Below are positions 1 through 5,083 of a stretch of DNA of 7,677 nucleotides, in pieces (within the stretch, counting starts at the first letter, position 1; every line of letters starts with the position of its first letter). The stretch is taken from positions 18,321 through 25,997 of the forward strand of contig DJVJ01000027.1 in NCBI GenBank assembly GCA_002441135.1, written 5' to 3'. The stretch comes from Caryophanales bacterium UBA6259 (GTDB taxonomy: Bacteria; Bacillota; Bacilli; Tepidibacillales; Tepidibacillaceae). The notes under the pieces are model-generated. The model made no database searches. It worked only from the letters and a program-made list of their open reading frames with translations, and was not told where the DNA came from. The position numbers and the translations under genes were made by a program.

Positions 1-1827
1 ATCCAAGCATTAGAATTAGTAGCTATTCAAGAGGCTCAAAAAGAAATTTCACAAGAAGTAAGTCAAAATGACACAACCAAATATCATTGTGTCGGCTACA
101 GCGTCGTTAATTACTTTTTAGATGGTCAAATTATAGGAAGCTTAATTGACCAAAGAGGTGAGAAAGTTGCTGTCGAAGTGATTGCAACCTTTCTTCCAAG
201 AGTTGTTATCGATTCTCTTCTTTCTTCATTAAATAGAGCAGGACTTCAAATGAAGGCGTTAACGTTGGAACCTATAGCAGCAATTCACGTTCTAATTCCT
301 GCTTCTATGCGGAAAATCAATCTCGCTTTAATTGACATTGGAGCAGGGACTTCAGATATTGCAATAACAGCTGATGGAACGATTACTGCCTATGGAATGG
401 TACCTGCTGCTGGAGATGAAATTACTGAAGCAATTTCTCAAAAATTTTTACTTGATTTTCATGAAGCGGAAAAAATGAAAAGAATGTTAAATGAAAAAGA
501 AGAGATTACCTTTACGGATATTCTTGGAGTAACCTACCAAATATCAACGAAAGATATTATTCGGCAAATTGAAGAGGATATTGAACAATTAGCTAAGAAA
601 ATTTCCCACAAAATTATTGAATTAAACGGTAAGCCTCCCCTAGCAGTAATGCTAATAGGTGGTGGAAGCCAAACTCCGAAAATGGGAGAAAAATTAGCCA
701 ATCTTCTACATCTCTCAGAGCAAAGAGTTGCTGTAAGAGGAATCGAAGCGATTCAGTATCATCTAAAATGGCCTAAAAAAATTAAAAATACTCCTGAATT
801 AGTAACACCTATAGGAATAGCTATTACCACTCAAGAAAATCCTATTCAATACCTTACAATTTTCATCAATGATGAAAGAATTCATTTATTCGAAATGAAA
901 TCATTAACCATTGGTGATGCACTAATTGCAGCAGGTATTTCTATTAAGTCTCTTTTTGGTAAGCCCGGTTTAGCGATGAGTGTGACGATTGATCATGAAG
1001 TCAAAATTATTCCAGGTGAGCATGGTACACTACCTACAATACTCCTCAACAAGGAAGCTGCTAATTTAGACGCTTTGATTAAAAATGGAGACCAAATTCA
1101 GGTCTCTGCTGGAAAAAATGGCGGTAATGCCTCTTTAACAGTAAAGAAGGCTTTAGCCTATAGTAAGAAAAAACCACTTTTAATTAAAATAGATGATATT
1201 GAATTTACAAGCTATCCATTAGCAGAAGTGAATGGAATTGATGTTGAAGAAGATGCCGTAATTTATGACCGAGATACGATCAATTTTAAACATCTTCAAA
1301 CCATTGAAGAAGCACTTATTTTTCATGGATACTCTACGCAACCATTTACTCAGCAAAAGGTCAATTACTATTTGCAAAATGAGAAAAAAAGCTATCTATT
1401 CCAAACCAAAAAGCTATACCAAAATAATATAGAAGCTTCATTATCATCTTTTATTCAATCTGGAGATACTATTACCTTTAGTAAAGAAAATATACCATTC
1501 CCAACGATTGGAGATATTTTAGCCAAGGAAATAGGTTGGAATGATTCTATCGAGGTTACCTTTAATGGACAACCTATAACTATTCAAAACTCTAATATGC
1601 AGCTATATTTAAATAAACGCAAAGCTTCTATCAATGAGCTAATTGAGCCCAACTCTAGTATTGAAATGGTCTTCAGTGATGAAGCACATATTTTTAGTGA
1701 CATTTTTAAATATGTAGATCTTAACTTCGAAAAAAACTCCATGTTTCATCTTTATATTAATGGGCAAGAAGCTCAATTCGATTCACCAATTAAACACGGG
1801 GATCAATTACAAATCACATGGGATTGA
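1..1827 (+). CDS. FtsA/PilM-like actin-fold ATPase, 5'-truncated, with modular C-terminus
   Basis: The frame is open from base 1, so the N-terminus lies outside the window and 608 residues are visible. The GTG at 178 is internal, because homologous-looking sequence continues upstream of it. Seen: an FtsA-type phosphate-2 motif DIGAGTSD (visible residues 112-119), the preceding AGL..KALTLEPIAA stretch typical of FtsA subdomain boundaries, and an adenosine-type loop VMLIGGGS (about 216-223). Known: the FtsA/PilM/MreB fold binds ATP and works at the membrane in division, pilus assembly or cell shape. The region after about residue 285 is not part of classical FtsA. It holds roughly five copies of a 50-60 residue beta-rich module with an N-G/D-E turn and a GD.I.I strand. 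There is no C-terminal amphipathic membrane helix of the FtsA kind; the protein ends in QITWD. It is probably a Bacillales-specific FtsA-domain protein rather than the essential ftsA, as no ftsZ follows. The role is unknown. Confidence 0.85.
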   Translation: MQALELVAIQEAQKEISQEVSQNDTTKYHCVGYSVVNYFLDGQIIGSLIDQRGEKVAVEVIATFLPRVVIDSLLSSLNRAGLQMKALTLEPIAAIHVLIPASMRKINLALIDIGAGTSDIAITADGTITAYGMVPAAGDEITEAISQKFLLDFHEAEKMKRMLNEKEEITFTDILGVTYQISTKDIIRQIEEDIEQLAKKISHKIIELNGKPPLAVMLIGGGSQTPKMGEKLANLLHLSEQRVAVRGIEAIQYHLKWPKKIKNTPELVTPIGIAITTQENPIQYLTIFINDERIHLFEMKSLTIGDALIAAGISIKSLFGKPGLAMSVTIDHEVKIIPGEHGTLPTILLNKEAANLDALIKNGDQIQVSAGKNGGNASLTVKKALAYSKKKPLLIKIDDIEFTSYPLAEVNGIDVEEDAVIYDRDTINFKHLQTIEEALIFHGYSTQPFTQQKVNYYLQNEKKSYLFQTKKLYQNNIEASLSSFIQSGDTITFSKENIPFPTIGDILAKEIGWNDSIEVTFNGQPITIQNSNMQLYLNKRKASINELIEPNSSIEMVFSDEAHIFSDIFKYVDLNFEKNSMFHLYINGQEAQFDSPIKHGDQLQITWD

Positions 1828-1851
1828 TAATGTTACATATTTATTAGAAAA

Positions 1852-1876
1852 GCTTGGCTTTTGCCAAGCCCTTTTA
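1852..1876 (+). terminator. Rho-independent terminator of the FtsA-like gene
   Basis: A perfect 7-bp stem GCTTGGC/GCCAAGC with a TTTT loop (1852-1869) is followed by CCTTTT, 25 bases after the stop codon. The preceding AAAA can pair with the T-run to lengthen the stem. It is the first of three stem-loops in this convergent intergenic region. Confidence 0.75.
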
Positions 1877-1907
1877 AGGCGCAGACAAAAGGTTAGCTGC
1901 TCTTATT

Positions 1908-1940
1908 TCGGATAGGAAAATCTTATACTTTCCTATCCGA
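1908..1940. repeat. Perfect 12-bp inverted repeat between convergent genes
   Basis: TCGGATAGGAAA (1908-1919) and its exact complement TTTCCTATCCGA (1929-1940) flank a 9-base spacer. Neither strand has a T-run directly after the stem, so it is not a standard intrinsic terminator. It lies between the terminator for the + gene and the terminator for the - gene. It may act as a transcript-end-stabilising hairpin or be an old terminator that lost its U-tract. Confidence 0.7.
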
Positions 1941-1942
1941 TC

Positions 1943-1979
1943 AAAAAAAAGAAGAAACCAATGGTTCCTTCTTTTTTTA
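1943..1979 (-). terminator. Terminator of the sigma/anti-sigma unit, probably bidirectional
   Basis: An A8-GAAG-A-AACC left arm pairs with GGTT-C-CTTC-T7 around an AAT loop, giving about 15 bp with one A/C mismatch. On the - strand it ends in a T8 tract and on the + strand in T7, so it could stop transcription from both directions. The stem overlaps the TAA stop codon of the anti-sigma gene (1977-1979). Confidence 0.85.
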
Positions 1980-2726
1980 GTGTGAAAATTGTAAAGATAA
2001 TTTATTAAGTTGTTCAAATAGGGGATTGATTCCCTTTTCTTGTACATTAATATGAATTGGTTGAATTTGAAATTCTTTATCTCTATTCGCAATAAGAACA
2101 GATATTGGAAACTGATATTGATCTTGAAAGCTAACATATTCTGTTTTATTTAAAAGCTGTAAAATATGTAGCAACGTTTCTCGATTTGGTAAATCAATAA
2201 GAACAAATTGCTCTGATTCACCATCCCATTCAAAATCATTTAAATGAGTATATGCACTTGGGTAAACCCATGTAGTATCAAAAGAATCCTTTGAGTCTAA
2301 GTAATCTTGTTTTCTTAAACTAAGTTTACTTTTATTTCTTGGTAGCATTACAACCACTGTTTGATGGTTAGGAATCGGTAAGCTTTCTGATTCGTCCACT
2401 AATACAAAATTACGTTGTTCAAAATTTGTCATTGTTTCCGATGAATTGGACTCAAATGGAAAATAAAAAGTAAACATCATCGCACTACAAACAGCAACAC
2501 ATGTAGATAAGATTTTAGTACTGAAATTTTTTTTATTATTTCTAGATGAAAGAGAATCGATTTCCTTCATTTCTTCAATAAAGGACACAACTTCAATCAT
2601 GTCATGTAAATCTTCTTTACAGCTATTACATTGGAAAATATGATTATTTAATTGTTCTTTTTCTATTTCAGTTAAGGTTTGATCAACATACCCTTGAATT
2701 AAATGCTCATATTCACTACAAGACAT
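1977..2726 (-). CDS. Membrane-anchored zinc-finger (ZAS) anti-sigma factor
   Basis: This 249-residue protein is inferred to hold the neighbouring ECF sigma factor inactive at the membrane until an envelope signal releases it. Seen: an N-terminal cytoplasmic domain with Cys3 and the H-x3-C-x2-C signature of zf-HC2/ZAS anti-sigma factors (His29, Cys33, Cys36), a single membrane span at about residues 71-90 (ILSTCVAVCSAMMFTFYF) after a basic stretch RNNKKN, and about 159 extracytoplasmic residues. That outer domain is the likely sensor; I do not recognise its family. It contains two separate hydrophobic stretches (VVVMLP; FVLIDLP) and the sequence YQFPISVLIA, suggesting a small alpha/beta fold. 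The gene starts 12 bases after the sigma gene's TAG, and the start has the ribosome site GGGAGAGGA 4 bases upstream, so the two are one operon. It ends in a strong terminator. Regulated proteolysis is the usual release mechanism in this family, but no protease is encoded in view. Confidence 0.88.
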   Translation of the reverse strand: MSCSEYEHLIQGYVDQTLTEIEKEQLNNHIFQCNSCKEDLHDMIEVVSFIEEMKEIDSLSSRNNKKNFSTKILSTCVAVCSAMMFTFYFPFESNSSETMTNFEQRNFVLVDESESLPIPNHQTVVVMLPRNKSKLSLRKQDYLDSKDSFDTTWVYPSAYTHLNDFEWDGESEQFVLIDLPNRETLLHILQLLNKTEYVSFQDQYQFPISVLIANRDKEFQIQPIHINVQEKGINPLFEQLNKLSLQFSH

Positions 2727-2738
2727 GATGTCCTCTCC

Positions 2739-3272
2739 CTACTGTGATAATCTTGCTTTTAACATCTTTCGAGCTCTAAATAATTGAGTTTTCACGGTTC
2801 CTTCAGGAATGTCTAACTTTTCACTGATCTCAGCATAACTATATCCATGAAAATGTCGTAAAACTAATACATTCTTATATATTTCAGGTAATGCGTTGAT
2901 ATGTTCCATTACATTTTCAAGTATTAAGCGGTTTTCAACCTGTTCTTCTACTGATAAATCTTGATTATCAAAGGAATGTGGTTCTAGAATATTATCCTCG
3001 ATTGCCACTACCTTTAAATGTTTCTTTCTTACTTTATCTCTAAAACGATTTGTCATAATCATTCGCAACCACGCCTTTAAGGATTTATCATAAACATACT
3101 TATCTGATTTACGGTGTGCTTGCCATACCGTTTCTTGTGTTAAATCCTCTGCATCCTCTGGGTTACCTGTTAAACGATATGCTATACGATATAAATAACG
3201 ACTTTGCTCCATAATTTTATTTAAAAAATCATCACTTGCTTTTTTGGAATCTACTATTATATTGGAATTCAT
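2739..3272 (-). CDS. ECF (sigma-70 family group 4) RNA polymerase sigma factor
   Basis: Seen: region 2 at about residues 23-85, with the core-binding motif DAEDLTQET (40-48) and a W-L..I..NRFRD..RK stretch for -10 recognition, and region 4 at about 127-174, with LPEIYKNVLVLRHFHGYSYAEIS and the helix-turn-helix SEKLDIPEGTVKTQLFRAR. There is no region 3 or 1.1, and the length of 177 residues is normal for an ECF sigma. An upstream ATG at 3290 would give 183 residues, but only the ATG at 3272 has a ribosome binding site (AGGGAG, 7 bases upstream, lying inside the longer frame), so I take 3272. The paired membrane anti-sigma factor follows 12 bases downstream. It does not match SigW closely enough for a symbol; SigM/SigV/SigX-like or an unassigned ECF group remain possible. 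Inferred: it directs its own operon from the GAAAC/CGTT promoter match upstream. Confidence 0.93.
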   Translation of the reverse strand: MNSNIIVDSKKASDDFLNKIMEQSRYLYRIAYRLTGNPEDAEDLTQETVWQAHRKSDKYVYDKSLKAWLRMIMTNRFRDKVRKKHLKVVAIEDNILEPHSFDNQDLSVEEQVENRLILENVMEHINALPEIYKNVLVLRHFHGYSYAEISEKLDIPEGTVKTQLFRARKMLKARLSQ

Positions 3273-3278
3273 TATTAC

Positions 3279-3285
3279 TCTCCCT
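3279..3285 (-). promoter_or_regulatory. Ribosome binding site deciding the ECF sigma start
   Basis: On the - strand AGGGAGA lies about 7 bases before the ATG at 3272. The alternative ATG at 3290 has only a weak TTAAGAA upstream. This supports the shorter 177-residue product. Confidence 0.7.
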
Positions 3286-3348
3286 GCCATTTCTTAAAGA
3301 TTATAATCTCTATATAATCATTTCATTCGTAAGGAATTGGCATTTTAT

Positions 3349-3374
3349 AACGTATAACATTACTAGTGAGTTCG
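3349..3374 (-). promoter_or_regulatory. Weaker second ECF-like promoter match P2
   Basis: On the - strand CGAA (3374-3371) and CGTT (3352-3349) are separated by 18 bases, the same CGAA-N18-CGTT spacing seen in P1, and both are followed by ATAA or TATAA. The -35 reads CGAACT rather than CGAAAC, so the match is poorer. In an A+T-rich leader a chance match is possible. Confidence 0.25.
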
Positions 3375-3383
3375 TCCGAAAAA

Positions 3384-3414
3384 TGTAATTATAGCTTGTA
3401 CTACTATAATTATA
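3384..3414. promoter_or_regulatory. A+T-rich palindrome at the predicted sigma-operon start point
   Basis: Perfect 9-bp arms TAATTATAG (3386-3394) and CTATAATTA (3404-3412) surround a 9-base spacer, with a further G/T and T/A pair outside. The arms sit directly after the P1 -10 element, where transcription would start. The two half-sites are 18 bases apart centre to centre. That is compatible with a dimeric operator; a start-site hairpin is the alternative. Confidence 0.4.
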
Positions 3415-3440
3415 AACGAAATTGTAGTGTAAAAGTTTCG
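3415..3440 (-). promoter_or_regulatory. Putative ECF promoter P1 of the sigma/anti-sigma operon
   Basis: On the - strand, CGAAAC (3440-3435) is separated by 16 bases from CGTTTA (from 3418). The B. subtilis ECF consensus is TGAAAC, a 16-17 base spacer, then CGTA/CGTC, so -35 matches five of six positions and the -10 core CGT is kept. The spacer begins with TTTT, another feature of sigma-W-type promoters. It lies about 145 bases upstream of the sigma start and just downstream of the zur terminator, as expected for an autoregulated ECF operon. Confidence 0.55.
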
Positions 3441-3458
3441 GCAAAATGTTATAAACGT

Positions 3459-3490
3459 AAAAAAGCCTAATAAAGATTCCTTTACTAGGC
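3459..3490 (-). terminator. Rho-independent terminator of zur
   Basis: On the - strand GCCTAGTAAAG pairs with CTTTATTAGGC (11 bp, one G-U) around a GAAT loop, followed by TTTTTT. It lies 56 bases after the zur stop and just upstream of promoter P1. It therefore separates zur from the sigma operon. Confidence 0.9.
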
Positions 3491-3545
3491 AAAATTATAA
3501 CTGAAAAATATTATCAAATTATTAACAAATTATTATTTCTTTTAC

Positions 3546-3965
3546 TTATTTTTTATTTTGTTGGCATTTTTCGCAAATTCCATAGATTTCAAATCGATGA
3601 CCGGTGATTTTAAACTCCCCAGCCATCCCTTGTAGAAGGTTAAGTGGGCATTCTGGTAATACCGATGTTTCCCCACACTCTTCACACACTAGATGATGAT
3701 GATGATCATCAATACAAGAAATGCGAAACTTTGCTTCTCCATCGAAACGTGTTTCTTCCACAACATCTAAATCTGATAAAATGGCTAGATTCCGATAAAT
3801 GGTATCAAAACTAACCCCAGGAAAACGTTGTTGAACCTGTTGTAGAATATCTTTTGCGGATACATAGCGATCTTCATTAATAATCGACTGAATAATCTCT
3901 TTTCGCTGTTCTGTTAATTTGTATCCCTGTTCTTTTAAATTATCTAATATTTTATCTAACTCCAC
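3546..3965 (-). CDS. zur: Zinc uptake regulator Zur (Fur family)
   Basis: This 139-residue zinc-responsive repressor belongs to the Fur family. Known role: when zinc is plentiful, the dimer represses zinc uptake genes and zinc-independent ribosomal protein paralogues. Seen: a winged-helix N-terminus with the Zur-type recognition helix SFDTIYRNL rather than the ATVYRTL form of Fur; Cys84 before a HHHH run (88-91), as at the same position in B. subtilis Zur; two structural-zinc CxxC pairs (Cys94/97 and Cys131/134); and the Zur-like ending GHRFEIYGIC. A TTG at 3980 would add five residues. I chose GTG at 3965 because GGAG lies 9 bases before it and the resulting N-terminus aligns with B. subtilis Zur with no gap (GY at 14-15, LKE at 10-12). 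A sigma-A promoter sits upstream and a terminator follows, so it can be expressed alone. No zinc ABC transporter genes are adjacent and no TCGTAAT..ATTACGA Zur box is visible. Confidence 0.93.
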   Translation of the reverse strand: MELDKILDNLKEQGYKLTEQRKEIIQSIINEDRYVSAKDILQQVQQRFPGVSFDTIYRNLAILSDLDVVEETRFDGEAKFRISCIDDHHHHLVCEECGETSVLPECPLNLLQGMAGEFKITGHRFEIYGICEKCQQNKK

Positions 3966-3976
3966 AACGACACACT

Positions 3977-4030
3977 CCAAAGAAAATCAAGAAGGTTATT
4001 TAATCAAATTCAGTATAGTTTTTTCTTTGG
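3977..4030. repeat. 10-bp inverted repeat spanning the zur promoter and ribosome site
   Basis: CCAAAGAAAA (3977-3986) and its exact complement TTTTCTTTGG (4021-4030) are 34 bases apart. One arm lies in the spacer between the zur -35 and -10 elements; the other ends at the ribosome binding site. Since the first arm lies upstream of the predicted start of transcription, it would not form an RNA hairpin from this promoter. It could do so in read-through RNA from the spore protein gene. Confidence 0.45.
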
Positions 4031-4040
4031 TTTCCGTCAA
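4012..4040 (-). promoter_or_regulatory. Sigma-A promoter of zur
   Basis: On the - strand, TTGACG (4040-4035) and TATACT (4017-4012) are separated by exactly 17 bases, matching the housekeeping consensus at five of six positions each. The predicted start near 4005 leaves a leader of about 40 bases. The promoter lies between the spore protein stop and zur, so zur does not depend on the sporulation gene upstream. Confidence 0.8.
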
Positions 4041-4069
4041 ACAAATTCCTTAAAGTTAGATTCCTTTAA

Positions 4070-4360
4070 TTAATGCTTTGAATCATTTTTTGCTAATTTT
4101 TCTTGTGCCATACGTACTAATTCCTTGACCATTCTACCACCAATTTGTCCACCAATCTTCCCAGCTTCTTGAGTAGATAATTGTCCATTATATTGATGAT
4201 TAAGAGCTATGCCAATTTCTTTACCTACCTCTATATTCACATTTTGTATGGGAACATCAGCAGAAATTATTCCGTCTTTTACAAGTACATCTTTTTTCAG
4301 CTGATTTAAAGCTTCTCTAGATTCTGGAACTAATGCTTTTCTATTATTTCTTCTTGCCAT
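4070..4360 (-). CDS. Alpha/beta-type small acid-soluble spore protein, long variant
   Basis: This is a DNA-coating protein made in the developing forespore; the family protects spore DNA from UV and heat and is degraded at germination. Seen: the family start LVPESREALNQLK (residues 10-22), a NIEVGKEIG segment that resembles the GPR protease cleavage site (cut expected after Glu44), the YNGQLS turn, and the C-terminal helix with AGKIGGQIGGRMVKELVRMAQEKL. It has 96 residues against 60-75 for classic SspA/SspB. The extra length is an insertion of about 20 residues between the LVP helix and the protease site. Such longer forms occur in Bacillales and related spore formers, so the gene is not broken. 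AAGGAGG lies 7 bases before the ATG and overlaps the stop codon of the gene upstream (12-base gap), indicating co-transcription and possible translational coupling. No clear sigma-G promoter is visible. No terminator separates it from zur. Confidence 0.88.
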   Translation of the reverse strand: MARRNNRKALVPESREALNQLKKDVLVKDGIISADVPIQNVNIEVGKEIGIALNHQYNGQLSTQEAGKIGGQIGGRMVKELVRMAQEKLAKNDSKH

Positions 4361-4372
4361 TACTCTTCCTCC

Positions 4373-4615
4373 TTATCGATATCGAGGTTCTCTTTCTGCC
4401 ATTTTAATAAACATATTTTCATAACCAACAAAATTACAGCTTAAACATTGAACCTCTGTATCTCCTTGAATCGTAGTAAATGCTTCTGGTTCTCCTTGAG
4501 AAACTATATTGCCATCAAAAGCGTCCTTTTGAATTATTTGTGCCTCGCGACGAATGGTTTTAAAGCGCACACGATTAGCACGACAATTGGGACAAAAGTA
4601 TGGTTTATCCTGCAT
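4373..4615 (-). CDS. Small protein with two CxxC motifs, function unknown
   Basis: I do not recognise a named family. The 80-residue protein has CPNC (Cys8/Cys11) near the start and CLSC (Cys57/Cys60) towards the end, enough for one zinc-ribbon site, with about 45 residues between that include a basic segment RVRFKTIRREAQ and an acidic stretch DAFDGN. The C-terminus is KMAEREPRYR. This resembles the treble-clef/zinc-ribbon proteins often involved in nucleic-acid or protein contacts, but that is inference. The start has AAAGGAG upstream with a 10-base spacing, slightly long. Another ATG 5 bases upstream has better spacing but reads out of frame into 28 codons with no family features. The gene lies 12 bases ahead of the spore protein gene and is probably in the same transcript, so a sporulation or germination role is a reasonable guess. 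No strong promoter is visible in the A+T-rich 4621-4709. Confidence 0.82.
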   Translation of the reverse strand: MQDKPYFCPNCRANRVRFKTIRREAQIIQKDAFDGNIVSQGEPEAFTTIQGDTEVQCLSCNFVGYENMFIKMAEREPRYR

Positions 4616-4707
4616 TGCATATCAACTCCTTTAGCATTTTTTCTTACTTTTCCCGATTTTCATTAATTATATTATTTTGCGAAAGTTATACTTCTTTTTT
4701 TATCAAT

Positions 4708-4736
4708 TTAAAAAGCCTGAGCTAAAGAGCCCAGAC
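4708..4736 (-). terminator. Rho-independent terminator of the 81-residue protein gene
   Basis: On the - strand GTCTGGGCT pairs with AGCTCAGGC (9 bp with two G-U pairs) around a CTTT loop, followed by TTTTT. It lies 15 bases after the stop codon at 4752 and separates this gene from the CxxC/spore protein unit. Confidence 0.88.
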
Positions 4737-4751
4737 TGAGAATAACAATTC

Positions 4752-4997
4752 TTATTCTGGAAAACATTGATCAAATCGTTCTCTGATTTCCCCTACTTCA
4801 TACATTGTATCATCCATTATCCGTTTGATTTCATCTTTATTTGTTGTTTCATTGACAAAAGCAACTGTATCTACATCGATTTCTACTCCAAATTGATACT
4901 TGTTTCCGTCTTTTACAACATAAATCCCAGTGGCATTATGATCGACAATTCCCTTATCCTTAATAAAATCCGATTTTCTCATTACATGAGGCTTCAT
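4752..4997 (-). CDS. Conserved-looking hypothetical protein, 81 residues
   Basis: I do not recognise the family. The protein is soluble and acidic, with no membrane segment or signal peptide. The middle looks like a beta-hairpin region (GIYVVKDGNKYQFGVEIDVDTVAFV) and the C-terminus is helical and highly charged (KDEIKRIMDDTMYEVGEIRERF), ending in CFPE. The ribosome site AAGGAG precedes two adjacent possible starts: GTG at 5000 (6-base spacing) and ATG at 4997 (9-base spacing). I prefer the ATG. The gene follows the DUF1294 gene after about 85 bases without a clear terminator, so they may be co-transcribed. A strong terminator follows it. The good ribosome site and terminator support a real gene. 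An overlapping frame on the other strand has no ribosome site and no family features. Confidence 0.78.
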   Translation of the reverse strand: MKPHVMRKSDFIKDKGIVDHNATGIYVVKDGNKYQFGVEIDVDTVAFVNETTNKDEIKRIMDDTMYEVGEIRERFDQCFPE

Positions 4998-5060
4998 CAC
5001 AACATGCTCCTTCCTTCTCTGTTTAGATACAATTAGAAAAGCACTACTTTCTATTTAATA

Positions 5061-5070
5061 TCTGTACAGA
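5061..5070. repeat. 10-bp perfect palindrome upstream of the 81-residue protein gene
   Basis: TCTGTACAGA is its own reverse complement and sits in the gap between the DUF1294 gene and the 81-residue protein gene, about 65 bases before the latter's start. It could be an operator, but a palindrome this short can occur by chance and I recognise no matching regulator. Confidence 0.25.
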
Positions 5071-5083
5071 ATGAAGAATTATG

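Noticed and set aside
1874..2137. 87-codon open frame on the - strand
   Set aside because: It overlaps the anti-sigma gene in another frame, runs through the terminator region, and has no ribosome site or family features.
3310..3492. 60-codon open frame on the - strand between zur and the sigma gene
   Set aside because: It covers the zur terminator and the promoter region, has low-complexity A+T-rich composition and no ribosome site.
3977..4030. A riboswitch-like or SD-hiding hairpin in the zur leader
   Set aside because: With the strong sigma-A promoter at 4040-4012, one arm lies upstream of the transcript start, so the hairpin cannot form in the main zur mRNA. It is kept only as a possibility for read-through RNA.
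4621..4709. A sigma-G promoter for the CxxC/spore protein unit
   Set aside because: GTATA resembles the -35 word, but no CAT..TA-type -10 appears at 16-18 bases.
4448..5036. Two open frames on the + strand (4448-4666 and 4767-5036)
   Set aside because: They are antisense to the CxxC gene and the 81-residue gene, which have good ribosome sites and plausible composition; these frames have neither.
5034..5053. A terminator after the DUF1294 gene (TAGAAA/TTTCTA)
   Set aside because: The stem is only 6 A+T-rich pairs with an 8-base loop and no T-run.
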